The translations under genes and the position numbers were made by a program. The notes beneath the pieces are model-generated. The model was not told the origin of the DNA. It saw nothing but the letters and a program-made list of their open reading frames with translations, and ran no database searches. A stretch of DNA of 64,000 nt from Setoptus koraiensis (lineage: Eukaryota; Arthropoda), in the NCBI GenBank assembly GCA_048013815.1, contig CM106586.1:19344001-19408000 (forward strand). The letters run 5' to 3'. This document shows positions 47,001-61,100 of this stretch, piece after piece (the stretch's first letter is position 1; each line of letters starts with the position of its first letter).

Positions 47001-49531
47001 CGACGCAACGAGGCCTCTGTGTTTGGCGCGTATAATAGCTGCCGTCCGTGATTAGTGCTACAAACTATTGATTAATTACATGCCCTTGCGACCGATTGTT
47101 AGCCGTGTTGTCGGGCGGCTTGTGCCGCGTCTAGCGACAAGCCGCTTCGAAACGGGCCCCATTGGACATGCTCGCATAACAAGTGCGATTTGCATTTTCT
47201 CTGCACGCTCGCTTGTTTGCTTTTTGCCACACATGACACGAGCAGTTCCTTGAACTTGACATTCTCCAGCTGTTTCTCTAGTCAGCCGTTTTATAGGCTC
47301 GGTCTGTTTCGCGCGAAACCGAAACTGGCTCGATGGGCCTTTCCGAAAAAAAAAACGGACCCCGTTCGCCAATCGACCTTTCATCGTCGACTCAAGTTCA
47401 TCGTCGATTCGAGTTCATCGTCACCCGAATTCATCGCCGATCCAAATTCATCGCCAATCCGAATTCATCGTCATCTGAATTCGTCGATCATTCGGCGCAC
47501 CTTCGAGGGCCATCAGAGATTTCGCACGTCTCGCACGAACGCCATACGGAATTCACATCAATTTTTTTTTTTCTAAAAAGATCGACGCGATTTTCGGTTT
47601 TTCCGGAAGAAATCGACGCGATTTTCGGTTTTTCCGAAAAAAATCCATGAGATTTTTCGTTTTTTCAATTTTTTTTTCTGCGCCGAAAATTAGCGCCGGA
47701 AAATTTGCGTCGCCAGTTTCCGGCTGGAATTTTCACCGCCAACTGCAAGATTGTTCTAAGTAGAAAATTCGGAAGCTCTCTTGAGCGAAATCTGGTGACG
47801 CCGAAGCGCGGCACCTGTACTCAACAACGACCCCAATGAACTGATTTGCCGGTTGCGAGGGCGCTGTCAAGCGATCGGGCGCATTCAAGCGCCCCTTAAT
47901 TAGGCTGGCTCGCTCAGCCTGTGTTCATAATGACAGACGATCAGCGAAAAGAAATGCTAATCTGTTCGACAATTCCAAGTTCATTTGGGGGTGTGAGCCT
48001 TAGTGTGTTCGGCAAGGTCGGCTGGTATAAAAACAAAGCCATCAGAAATTAATGATATGCTAATGTGGCTTGCACACCATAAATTTTGTCAGTTGTGCGC
48101 GTTGCGCAAACAAAATACGGGCTAACAGGGGGACTATAGCTAGCCCCATTTAGTCATTCAGCGTTTGTGGCCCCCAAGCACTAATGGCTGTCCTAGGGAC
48201 AGCGATTAGCGCGCCATCGGGGCGCCAATTAGAAATCAAAAAATGTAACGAGTGCGCCTATTAATTGCTTCCTCTCTTGTTTGCTTGAAATGCTGCTGAT
48301 TCCTTCGTCACGTAACGACTCCGTCCGTATGGTTATGAAAACAAAATATACAACGCATATTATTTGGTCATTGTAACCTCATTAATGTCGAATAATGATG
48401 AAAATTTTGCCGGATGGGACGGCGCACAAAAAACAAAAAACAAACTGCAACAACGAAATAATTCAATGACCAAAAGACGAGACTTCGCTCCTCAAGCGAC
48501 TGAGCCACAAGATTGTGCCTAGCGATCACTTTGCGCGTCATTCGAAACACTCAAACCAGTCGGGAGGTAGGTAGCAGCCAGCGAAATTATCAGGGATATC
48601 AGGCATCACCGACAAGTAACTAATGCGCCCTTTTTGTCGCTTTTCGTTTCGAACCAATGCCATTTTCATCGCTAATTATCCATCGTGGTCCCAATAACCG
48701 GCTGCACGGAACTGACGCAGGTAAATCGCCCGACGACCTGATGGAGCTGCCCATGTTCGGAATGCTGGCCGGCCAGCAGCAAATGGAGAGCGACCAGATG
48801 CTGGAGCAACAGTACCAGAACCAGCAATCGTCGCTCGATTGCGGCTACCAATTGGAGCGGCCCTCGCATTTGCCTTATCTGCTGGCCTCCGAGCAATCGC
48901 TGGCCACGCAGTATTTTTCGGCCCCGCAACCGAGCCCCGCAAAAAGGTGAGTGACGGCCCGCCGGCTTGGCAAGCTAAATGATGTGTGTGTGTGTGTGTG
49001 TCGTGAGCGTGAATTTATGGCCTAAATGTGAGCAGTGTGCGGTTGTAAGCGACACCGCTCGCTCCGGGGTGCGTTTGCACAACTGATTTGGGCCCATTGT
49101 TGTCATAACGGGCGGCCGATGAACTCGCGCGTCGCCGGCGCTGCGCCCAGACCCGCCAGCGAGCCACCGCAAGGCCCAGCCCGCGAGTCGAGCGGCGGAC
49201 GAGCCGGCCAGCCAGCGCAATGCGGATGGTTCCAATTTCCGTTATTCTGGCTGGCTGGCGCTTGTTGGCTCGCGTTTGACATTTGACGTTTGATGCTTGC
49301 TGTTTGACGTTTGTTGTCAGCTGTCTGACGTTTGTTGTCAGACAACAACGAGCGCCGTGTTGTTGTTGTTGTTTGTTTTTTGCTGTTTGCTGTTTGCCGT
49401 TTGTAGTCGCTGGATGCTCGCAGTCGCTTGGACGGGCATGTCATCATGGTCGCGGGACAGCGATGTCACCTAGCGGCTGCGCACCGCGGCCCGCTACTGC
49501 AGCTCGCGGTGCAACTCGATGATGCAACAGC

Positions 49532-49599
<68 letters not shown>

Positions 49600-52500
49600 A
49601 AGCAGCAACAGCACACGCGCTCGCTCGCGCCTGAATAATCGCATTAGATAATGAGCCAGCGCGCGGCTGGGGCCGGCGCGCCGATGACCGACGGGCTGAC
49701 GGGCCGACACGGGGCGTCTAGACGGGCGCTCGCCTGATGTTGTTGTATTAATAATCGCGCGTACGCAATCAAATGGAACGCGCGACTCGGGCGACGGGTG
49801 CTAACTGGCGTCGCGATATCGCCGCAACACGCTCATTTTTGCCGCGCTCGCACTCGCCGCCCGAAATCCGGATTGGGGATTTGCATTTCAAAACGAGCGC
49901 CACGCATGCCGTTGTCATGGTGATCGCGAGCGGCCCCCAGCCGAGATTTGCCGCCCGCTAACCAGTTGCTCTCGCCAGCTGTTTCCGCCAGCTTGTCGAG
50001 TCGCCTCTCGAGCCCGAGCGTGGCGCCGGCATTGCAGAATGCGCGAACATTGAACTTGAATTCTTGAGAGCCCGCGCAACAACAACAACAGAGTCAGTCG
50101 GATCATTGCGCAATATTGTCGCCGGCAACAATCGGACTGCATCAATTATTATGCAATCGCACCGCAATATGAATTGTGCAATCGCACCAAAATATGCATT
50201 GTGCAATCGCACAGCCTCCACAGGCATCTCGGTACCGCCGGGGGCCCTCCCGTTGGGCGCCATCTCACGACCAGAGCCAGAAACTAGTCACCTGGTGGTG
50301 GCACGTGTGCACTCAAAGAGTTGTCAGGTGAGCAGTGTCATGCCGAAGTGGCGCACGGATTTACGTCACAAGCAGCGGACCCGTTCGATTGAATTATTTA
50401 TCGGATTGAATTTGGCCCAGCGACGGCCCACGCAAACAGCCAATTCATTTTGTCGACAATCACACAGGTATGTGCGCGGCGTCCGAAAAAAGCGGCGCCT
50501 ATATCCGGGGCGCCGGCTTGCCGGCTCGGCTGGGCCCCATTCAACAGCAGGCCGACTTAATTAGGCCCAATTTAGCTCGATGTTCTGCTTCTGAGCGAAG
50601 TCCTAACAGTGCCAAATATTAATAGCGTCAATATTTTCTTCGTTTGCCCCGACTGTTGCCGTTCGCGGCGCCTCGGGAGCGGGCCCCCAACGACCACAGT
50701 TTCGGCTCGAGCATCAGCCGTCGATCGGCAGATGTTCGGGCCGAAATTTTCGTCAGTGGCTGACTGGCGCGAAGCGCGGAGCCAGTGCGACAATTAGGGC
50801 GCGAATAATTCATAATAATAAAGTCATGAGGGTATCGGCGACAAAAGAGTGATTTTGTCTAGGCGCTGTGGTGCGTTGGCCAATAAACTGGCTAATATAT
50901 ACTGGTGATACTGACGGCATTCGAAAATCCAGGAAACAAAAATTGCGTCCAATTAAGCGCTTCGAGGAGTGGAGACTGGCGCCAGTTGCCACCAAGCGGC
51001 AGCGTGGATTATTTGTGAAATGTGCCCAATGGATGTCCAGCCGATGGATATTTCAGCCGTGGGCCGTTGAGCCGCTTACGAAACAGAGGCAAAACAGAGA
51101 CAAAACAGAGACAAAACAGAGACAAAGCAGGGACAAAACAGGGAGCCGTTTCGTTGGGGCCCCGACAAAACGGGCCGGCTCAAGACCGACGTGCTGGTCG
51201 CGTGTGCGACAGAGCAAGGCGAATCGCGACAGCGAATTGCGACAGCGAGAGCGGGTTGCCGGATTGGCGATTGTCGGGGCCTCAACGCCATTGACTCAAT
51301 GGCAGCGAGTCAGCGGCTAGATTGGTCAGAGGGGCCAGATTGGCGGCTTTGACCAGAACAGGACAGCTACAGTGACGTGCCCCTTGACACGACACACAAA
51401 AACAGAGTGCCGCTATTAGTTTATAGGCGCTTGTTGTCGGTCACATCGCGGCTATTATTACCGGCTGGCCGCTCCGGCGGGCCCCAGAGTGCGCAAAATT
51501 GTGGCATTGTGTGTTGTCGTCAATGTTATTCTGCCGGCTTATAGCCGGCATATACGGCTGTAAAAATTGCAGCCTGTATGCAGAGTGGCCTGCATGTTTG
51601 TGTGGGCCTCTTTTAAAACAGTTCAGCGCTGGGCAAACAAACAGAAAAAATGGACACGGAGAATAGATTAAATCTGCGTGTGCCAACAGGAAGAGGGCCC
51701 CTTTTCTCGCATGAGGGTCTCTCTCATGAGACTGTCATGATGAGAGAGCGAGCAGGGGCCCACATAAACTGTCGCTGCTCATACATATTTACAACGAGCG
51801 TTCGCCACTTGCTCACGCGGTGCTCAGCGCGGCTTCCGAAACTCTGGCCTCAATTGAGCGAAAGTGTGGGGCCCAGGGGCCATCCGATATTAGAATTCCA
51901 TCGACAGCTGACACCAAGCTTGTATCGGCTTGTGACGCCGACGACGACAACAACAACAACAACCAGCCATAAATAGAATAGCTGCGCTGTGCTGTTTGTC
52001 TATTTATTATTTAGAGAGTGTAACACGTGTTTGTGTGTTTTTGTTTGTTCGTTTGTGCCAGTGCGAGTGTGCGTGTGCGTGTGCGTGTTGTACGTGTTGT
52101 ACGTGTCGTACGTGGTGGCCGTTTTATGACGCAACGCAACCTCGCGCGCCTCATCTATTGCGACAACTACCGACTGGCGGCCAGTCATGGCGACTTTAAA
52201 TAGTCTGGACTGACAGTAGGCGAGCTTGGGCAGCTCGCAGCCGGTGAGTTTAGGTCGCCCTCGCCGGCCGGCCAAGGCCGGCCAAAGAGGTCGCGAACGG
52301 CGCTAGGTGCGAGTGCGCCCGCGACAAAAGCGCCCCACGACGGACGCGAACCAGCCGCCGGCCGGATTTGATTGTGTCCACCGGGCAAACAATTACGCGT
52401 CGCCCCCTCTAGCCGATACTTAGTACTAAAACTGGCCAGCGCGATGCCGCTCGCTCTCGCGCTTATCATCAGACTGTGTAATGGGCCGGCGCGACAATTT

Positions 52501-55500
52501 GCCAACCGTTGGCGTTTACGTCTCACTCGACTGTATCTCACTCGACTGCATCTCGCTAGCAGAGCCGGCCGGCCAGCTAGTGGACGCCTCGGGAGATTAC
52601 GTCAGCCAGCATCGAGTTATTTATTGTTGTATTGTTTACAGTGGTTATCTGTGCGCGAGCGAGCCAACAAACTTTGCAATTTGGCTTACAAGATAAATCA
52701 CACGACTGCTCGTGGCACAGCTTAAATATGTATTAGGGGCCACTTCATCTTTGTGGCCGTAATCTCTGGGGCCAGCGGATTGAGTCAGCGTTGCCAGAGA
52801 CACATAAATCGATCCGCTTTGCGCGCCGCCAGCGGCTCTAGCGCTCGCTATATCCAAACACTCCGTTTGGCAGCCAGATATTGGCCGCCAGGCGGCGGCC
52901 CACTCACATCTGGCGCTGACTCCGGCGGCTATAATGGCGCTCTAAATGATTCACAAGGCCCCCGGGCCCAGCAGACAATTTTGCGTGGGTCCCCTGCCTC
53001 CGTCCGGCCCGGCGTACGTGATGTGCAAAATGTGCGCTATGGTCGCCGTTGAACTTCAACGGTTGGAGTTGGCGCCGTCGCTCAATTATCATTGACGCCG
53101 GCCAGTTACTGCCGGCCCGCTGCTCCCGCCAACTGCCCGCGCAAGCTCGACAGCTAGAGAGCTCGCAGGCACGCGAGGCGGCCAGAAACGGCGGGTTCGG
53201 GCCGGCCATGTCGGGCAGCGAGGCCGCTGTTGTCTTCATTAGGGCGAGAGCACATGCGTCTAACTGCGCTGACCACACTAATCAACTTGTAAGTCGCTAT
53301 CAATTAAGCGGCTCGGTGGGGCCGCTGTCGCGATAAGCGCCAAATCGCGCAAAGTCGCACAATGCGCCATTTGCCCGCAACGGGCGCCCTGCCCCCGTCT
53401 GGCCGCTGTGGCGTGTGTCAGTTGAATTTAATTCAAACAAGGGGCCCATCCAAATTGAATTAACGACTTGAGTGGAAACGGTTTGTTTATTAGTTTGTTT
53501 GCAGTCTCGTGCAACGCGCGACATGAGGCGCCACAAGCGGATATGATAAGCGCAAGTCCAGACATATACAGGCTGTCAGATTGTCTAGATTGTCTCGACT
53601 GTCTAGATCAACAATTTGCTTTTTTGCCAAGATCGATTGTTGTTGACGAGACGGTGCGAGTTGGCCAGTTTTGTGTGTCAGTCGCACACTGACACACAAA
53701 ACAACAATTGGTCTTATCTCTCTCGCTCTGTCTTGTGCGCCCCCCCCCCCGATAATGGGGCCAATTCAATAAATGGATTAGACACACTTATGTAACATAA
53801 GTTATATTGCGCGTAAGCTATGCCATTACACAAGTTGTGTAGCGTTACGTGTGTGGCTTCGTGCGGCTTATGTAACCTTGTGTAACTTTACTACTTATGT
53901 GCCAGTTGGTGTCACGGTGAGCCGGCCCGGCTTTTTCGGGCCGCCGACGTGACAGCGGGCCGCGCCGGGCACTTGTGTCCGCTTGGCCGCTTTAGATTGC
54001 CATTAAATGTTGCCGCCGCCGCCGCTCAAACTGCAATATTTGCCGCTGTCCGCTCAAACTGCGATATTCGCCGCTCTCCGCTCAACTGGCCGACGGTCCG
54101 CTCAACTGACCGACGGCCCGGAGTGAGCCGGATAATTGTTGTCCGTCGTGTGAGCTCCGGGCCGCTCGCCAGGCGCCGATAGAGACACCAGACACACGAA
54201 TTCCTGCGGACACGCCGAGCGAACGGTCAGCTATAATTATTGCGAGGGGGCGCACAACATGATACTGTCGTGCCAGATTAGACTGGATTTAAACTCCATT
54301 TAGACTGGCCGTTGGCGTGATGGGGCCCCGGCGCCAGTAAGCCGACTCTCGGTGGGCAAGTTGGCCGGCAGTTGACGGCCGCCCTTGGCTATGATAGGTC
54401 GGGCGGGCCCGTAGGGTTCATAGGGTTGTGTGCGTGGGCAAATGAATTATGCTCGTTGGTTATTTCGGGCAGCAACACAAAGGGCAACAATGTTGACACA
54501 GCAACAACTCCGACACATTGGGCCACAAAGCGCAACATATTGCGCCCCCCGGATAATCTAATCTATTTGGAGATGGGGCCCGGCCAGCCGGCCGGCCGGC
54601 CTAACCCAATTGAGCTGCTCAAAATGAAAACAAAATTACCAGTGGCTGCCAGCAAGTGGGCCAAGATCAGCGCACGGGGGGGGGGGCTTAAGAAAGGGAA
54701 AATCTCATTTTGTTGGCCATATTGCCAGACAACGGGGGCAATTGTGTGACACAAAACGGGGCACCCAACACCAAATGCGCGCCTAATACCCATAATCATG
54801 GCCGTTTTAAGTAGCGCATAATGATGAATGATGGGCGCGCATCGGCCCATTGTGTGCCGCTGTGATTCCGAATGCCCAAATCGCGTTACGTGTGCCTCGC
54901 CTCTGGCCCAACACCGGCCCGGCCCGCAAACGCGCGCCGGGCCGGCGCGCATACATCGCGCTACATGCCACTGTTTGTGCCCATTTCTGGCGGGGGCCCG
55001 CTCGAACAGGCCGGCCCGGCCGGCAGATGTGCGCACCAAGTGTGTTCGCACGGTTACGAGATGTGACGAGGGGGCAGGGGGGCAGGGGCCGCTCGCTCGA
55101 GCAAGCAGGAAGTTGAGCATGAAATTGAAGCAAAATTGTTTGTTGTCTTTTATCAATCTTTCCACTCTGCTCAACTGCTCTATTCAATTCGAATCGATTC
55201 ATTTCAACAATTACCGTTACGGCGGCGCCGACACCGCCGACCAGATCCCCCTGGCACGGCAAAAAATAGTGACGGCACAGGGAATTATCCCACAGTCGTA
55301 CGCCAGAGCAGCCAGAAATAACTGACGATCACTATATAATAATAATAGTGTGTTTGTGTGGGGACACGAGCGCAAAAAGAGGCGCGATTACAGCGAGTCA
55401 GCCCTCAGCTCGCCGTAATCGCCCGAACCCGCCGGCGACATTTCGGTACCTCGAGGCCTCTTTAGGCCTACCCGAGGGGGCACTTAAACAATTTTTTGCA

Positions 55501-58113
55501 ACTGCGGAAGCGAGCCGTTAGTACCCGGCGTACCTAGGCGCACCGCAGTGGCCATTAGCCGGTTAACTGGCGCGCGCTTGTCACCCAACTCTCTAAACTG
55601 GGGCCCATATTCGCAATGCGGGCGCCAAGATACAATTACCGGGCCTTTGTTTTGAGCGCAATCTGGCGAGTTGGCCAATAAAGAAGCGACGAAAATTATT
55701 TGTCGGCTTGTATGAATCATCACGGGCTCGCCACGATGATGAATGAGCCAACATTTGTGACACTCTGCGTATATTTACTGCCACACTCTGGCGGCCAGAG
55801 TGTGCGCCCCACTGGATAAAAGTAGCAATTGCTACCCGTTCACAATATCCGCAACAATGATACGCAACCATCATGTGTGTCCATTGTATTTGGGGCGATA
55901 CTGTGACAAACAGTCGGCTCAGGTGGCGCCATCTGAGTGCGATGGGTTTTATTTCAGAGATTTCTCATCGACTGGGCCTCTCAAAACAGCCACACAGCCA
56001 GATGAAAGTGGGGCCCCCATAAAGGCAAAAGAGCAAAAGCGCTGTGAGCGATTTAATGAGCGATGACTTTTGAGAGGCGACAGACGCCCCAAAAGCCGCA
56101 AGAAGCTAAAGCAAACTAATTTTTACCCCGGCGTGTGTGTATGTGCGATATAATAGCCGTTTTGTATACAGTCGGCAAGCTTGTGTCGTGTTGAATGGAG
56201 GCCAGCAAACAAAGAGTTAGCCACTGGCCAAACAACTGCGGGGGTCAATTGTCAATTGTTTGCCAGCCCTCAACGGGCCTAAAACAGGCGGACAATCGGC
56301 CCCGAATGGGCGCTAATTCCAGAGCAATGGATCGTGGCGACCAGTTAGCGACTTGCGACAAATACTGGCCGCAGCGGGCCCCTATTGTTTGTTGCTAACG
56401 AAATGGAAACAACTGCAATTGCAAACTTAAATAGCCCATCCGCTGGCACACATCGTGCTGTGCTCCAATTAAACCGACCGCACGAGCCGGCCGGAACCGC
56501 GCAGAACCCCGCGGAACCCGACGAAACCCGGAGCAAACTCAGCCAACTGTGCGGATAGTGGCCAATTTGCGCAGACTTTGCCCGCTCGACTATGCGTATG
56601 ATACAAGTGTGTTGTTTGGCCATTTGAGGCCGTCGCATTGTGGCGCCGGAATGCACAAGTGACATTCGACAAGATTGGCCTGGCGATCGAGGCGCCAGTA
56701 ATGAGGCCCCAATAAAGCCATTACAGCCGGGCCGGGCGTCTTATCGGCGATAGGCGATGGGGCCCCGGCACATTGGTTATCAATTTTGCAGCGGGCCTGG
56801 CAGCGTGGTGCTGCCGGCACAGTGGCACAGTTTTGAGTGGACGAGCGTGGGCGAGCATCCGCGAGTCGATGATCGACCGTCCAACTCGTTGGCACAAAGT
56901 GAAACTGAGCAAACTCTCAGAGTGAGCAAACTGACAGAGTGAGCAAACTCTCAGAGTGAGCAAACTGACAGAGTGAGCAGCTCGCCAATTGTGCGGCCCG
57001 CTGACAGCGTGTTTAGCGTATCGGCTGGCACATTATCGGATAGGTGGCATCTGTGTGATTGTTTGTTACGCAATTGCCAGACAATTGTCTAGACCGCTCA
57101 TTTGTGCGCCAGACAAGCCGCTTGCGTCCAACAAAACCGAACATCAACATCGGTCACGAGCTCATTCATTTCCGTTGTTTACTTTGGTCGCGCTCCAACA
57201 AAACTGCCAACCGCTGCCTCTATGCGGCCGGCGCGTGCACGCCACATCCATGTATCGCTGGGCCTCTATGGTCGCTCGCCAGCCAGCTCGCCAGCCAGCT
57301 CGCCAGCTAGCTTGCCAGCGAGCGTCACAGAGACTGTCACGCAGACCGCAGGGGAGACTGGGGGAGGCTGGCGGGGAGAGCGGCGCGGCTGCGAGCCAGT
57401 CGATGGCTGACAGCGATCGAGCGCGGGGGCGCTCGATGCACCGACGCACCGACGAGAGTGCGCGCCGGCAGAGAAAAATAGCCACAGCCAAAATAATTGC
57501 GTTCGTTTGTTTGCCGTTGCGGTTGTTCGACGACGACAGCAACAACATCGACAACAACAACAACAACAGCAACAACAGCAACAACAACAACAACAACTGC
57601 AACAACTGCAACAACAAGCGTCGTTGTGTTATTATCGCACGCTCAATTATTATTATCGAGGCGCTTGTATCAACGGACAACAATGCCAGCGGTGAGAGTA
57701 AACAGCGCACCGGCGGCCGGTTGGCCCCAAACGTCACCGTTGGCCCGAGCGGCCGGCCGCTCGTTGCGGTGCCCGGCCAAGAGACGACAACAGCGAGCAG
57801 ATAATATCAGGTCGACACAACACAATATCTGTCTAAATAAACGTCACGTCAACACGTGAATATGCGAATATAGGTGCGCGAGGCCCGATATCGATTGATG
57901 TCGCTGTCCACTGTTGGCTGGCTCGCGGGCGCACTGCCCGTCAAACTGCCACTGACAGCCGCCGATCCCTCTGGCGGCCAGACCCTGGCCGCCAATCTGA
58001 CCGTCACACAGTCTGACAGTCCCAGAGTCCAACGGTCGCGTTGCGTAAGCCTGCCAAGCTGCGGCCCGTAATGAGTTGTTACGTAATAATAATGTCACTG
58101 TTGTTGTTGTTGT

Positions 58114-58159
<46 letters not shown>

Positions 58160-61100
58160 GCATGTGTCCCGCTGCGTCCGCTGGGTGCGTGTGATTTGCA
58201 GCTACAACGGGGCCAATCACGGCGCACGGTGAGCGCCATTTGAATAATTATTTTCAATCTTGTATTTTGTGTTGCGTTTCAGCTTGTTTTGTCTCGTGTT
58301 TGGTCTTGTTTTGCTGCGCGTTTCGTCTTGTGTTGTCTTGCGTTCGGCTCGTCTTCGTCGTCGCGTTTCGTCCTCTCGAAAGGGGCCCAAATTGGCTGCC
58401 TGTGTGCTCAACAAACTCGCTTGTGTTGCCATCGTGTGTGTGTGTGTGTCGGTATCAGCGGCAATAACAACAATTACGTGACACACAATGCGAAGCGACG
58501 ACACCGACAAGAACGACGACACCGACAAGAACGACAAGAACGACAAGAACGACAAGAACGCGATTGCGAAGAACGCGAGCGAGAGGAACGAGAAAGAGCC
58601 ATTAGAGGCGAAAAAGTGTTGCAAGCGACAGCAATTATTAACGGCCGACGGGGCTCGCGTTGGCCCCGTCGGCCGACGCCAAATCCGCATGCTATTTATA
58701 CCAGCTATTTCTGTTGTGGGCCTGTTGTAAGCCGGCGCCAATTCAACAACAAACCTATTTGTCTTGCCCCTCCAACGGGCCCATCGCACAATGTCTAAAT
58801 GTTTATATGCGCGCGTATGTCTATATATTTATATATCCGCATGTTTGTATGCTTACACGTTTGTGTGTCTATACGTCTATACGTCTATACGTTGCCATTG
58901 TTGTGTGTGTGATCTAATTTTCACACGACGACAAATATGCTCCATCACGTACTGGCAATATGTGTGAGTGCGCCACGACAAATCTCGGCAAAGCCCGCCA
59001 ATTTCGGGCTTGCGTTTGTTGTTAATTGAGCCTCGACAATCTCGCAAACACACACACACATACACGCCAATCAGCAAGGACAATCATCTTGTTTCTGTCA
59101 ATCTAATTAACTCTTTGCAAACTGTGTGCCGTCGCATATGCGTTGGCCTCTTTTATTCACTTGTCGCCTTGTGTGGTGTGTCGATGCGCGCCAAACTAAG
59201 CAGCAGCCCGGCCCAAACTAGAATGGACAATAACATTGCACAACAGCAACAACGGCTAACACAATTAGCGACAAACGATCAACAACGACAGCAACAACAA
59301 CAACAACAACAACTGACCGGTGACCAATTAGACGACAGTGATTCATTGGGGCACAGCGGCGCTCAGTGCCTCGGCCAGCAGCAACAGCGAACGACATGTG
59401 ATAGCGGCACAGATTCGAAGCGACTATATTCGTTCTCGTCGACAGGACACACAAACAAACAATTAGACAATAACACAGATCACAACAACAACAACATCAG
59501 CAGCAACAGCACCAACAACAGCAACAACATCAGCGACAACAACAACAACAACCAACTGACTAATAACACCAATTTGGGCCACATATTGCGTCATCACAAC
59601 AGAGCCTCCTTGTCACCTGTGCAGTTGTCCGGTGCAGCGGCAGGTAATGCTGCAAACAGCACTGCAACTATCGCTGCTGGACCATACCAACAACAACAAC
59701 AACAACAACAGCTACAACAACAGCTACAACATCAGCTACAACATCAGCTGATTGCCAGTGCCAAATCAAAGGGTCAGCGGGCCTCTTGTACGGAGCAGTT
59801 GCAAACGCCCAAAATGCGCCAGCACCGTCTACTCAGTCACACGCATCAGCCGTCGGCGCAAGCCGCCGACCATCAGCAATCAAAGGGTTGCAAGCAATCG
59901 AGTGAGTATTGCATTATTCAATTAATTATGCAATTGATTATTCATTTGATCATTCAGTTGATCATTGAGCGCATTATTCAGTGCATTCAAGCACAACAAG
60001 TGGCACTCAACATGACAATATCACCATTCGAGAACAATCAACTTGTTGTAAAACAATTAACTGCCATCATTTGCATAATCAGTCGTCATGTAATCAGTGC
60101 AACTGGCTAGTTCAGTTGCGCACGACATGCAATCACGTTGCCTGTGACATTGTTCATTGAACATGTTTTAGCCGAATCATGTAATTAATTAATTAACTCT
60201 CTCTCTCTCTCTCTCTCTCTCTCTGCTCTTAATCTGCTTCATTGTGCATTGTGTGTCCACTGTTGTCGTGATGCACTGTTGTTGTTGTCACAATCACGCC
60301 AATCTGCCAATCTAATTAGAGCGCCATCTGGACAATGTCGATTGTCGTGCGGGGGCTGCGCAGCCAGCCAACAATGTCGCTCTCAGCAACACCAACCTAG
60401 ACACAGCCTCTAATCATCACCAGATCGCCGATTCGGCCACCACCGGATTTGCGGGATTTGCTAGCGGAGCCAGACGAAAGCGAACGAGCAGCAACAACTT
60501 CAATTTCGACCAGCAAGGTGAGCGAGCGATTTGATTTTTAATATTTCATCTGACGATTGCGTAAGCTTTGATGAAACTCAAGCTTGCATAGACGCCAGCC
60601 AAGTTGACAACTGTCTCAACTGTCTTGTTTCATTATCTCTCTGTTGTATGACCCCGTTTGTTTGTCACCTTGTCTGCTCACTCGACGACATGTGACCACA
60701 TGATGGATGCGACCGACGGTTACGCCCGACCGGCGGCCCGCTTGTCCGCATTGTGCCTGCTTGGTGGATATGGGTGCGGCACCGGTGCGATGCGGTACAT
60801 TGGTGTGATACGCGCAATACCCGAAATGTGAACACTTACGCAAATTAGCCCTGTTTGCCGCCGTCGAGTACAGGCAATTGGTGCGGGCGAAAGCCATACT
60901 GGAATCGGGCAACGTCGATGTCAACTGGTAAGTGAATCACTCGTGTGTCTCCATCCACTTTACAATGGTCTGGCTTGATTTGGGCCCCAACTCGCGCCCC
61001 AAATCAGGCCCCAACTCGGGCCCCAACTCGGGCCCCAAATCAGGCTAAAATGTCTGGCCGCCCATAACATCTATTATGTTATACACAGCGTATATCTGGC

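Larger units (their letters stand above)
44744..48720 (+). other. Intron 1 of the ankyrin gene
   Basis: Holds a 14-bp repeat (GTTGGTTGTCGACT) at about 44955-45000, several hairpins (including 45213-45250), a MITE-like element at 46378-46506, and Phe/Lys-coding-like repeats at 47383-47650. No nested gene was recognised. Confidence 0.55.
48947..59200 (+). other. Intron 2 of the ankyrin gene (~10 kb)
   Basis: GC-rich, with many GGGCCC, GGGGCCCC and GGCCGGCC words. It holds a (CAA)n tract at 49525-49600, an 18-bp tandem repeat at 56906-56980, CAA/CAG runs at 57536-57616, (GTT)n at 58100-58160 and a 13-bp hairpin at 58642-58675. One open stretch with splice-like ends (50038-50327) does not fit the gene's phase. 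No nested gene was recognised. Confidence 0.5.

Noticed and set aside
50038-50327. Open stretch bounded by a CAG acceptor and a CAG|GTGAGC donor in intron 2 of the ankyrin gene
   Set aside because: Its entry and exit phases (1 and 0) do not fit between the flanking exons, which both require phase 2, and the peptide shows no recognisable domain.
55136-55323. Open frame with a protein-like stretch (DTADQIPLARQKIVTAQG)
   Set aside because: No acceptor and donor pair fits the phase of the ankyrin gene, and there is no recognisable domain.
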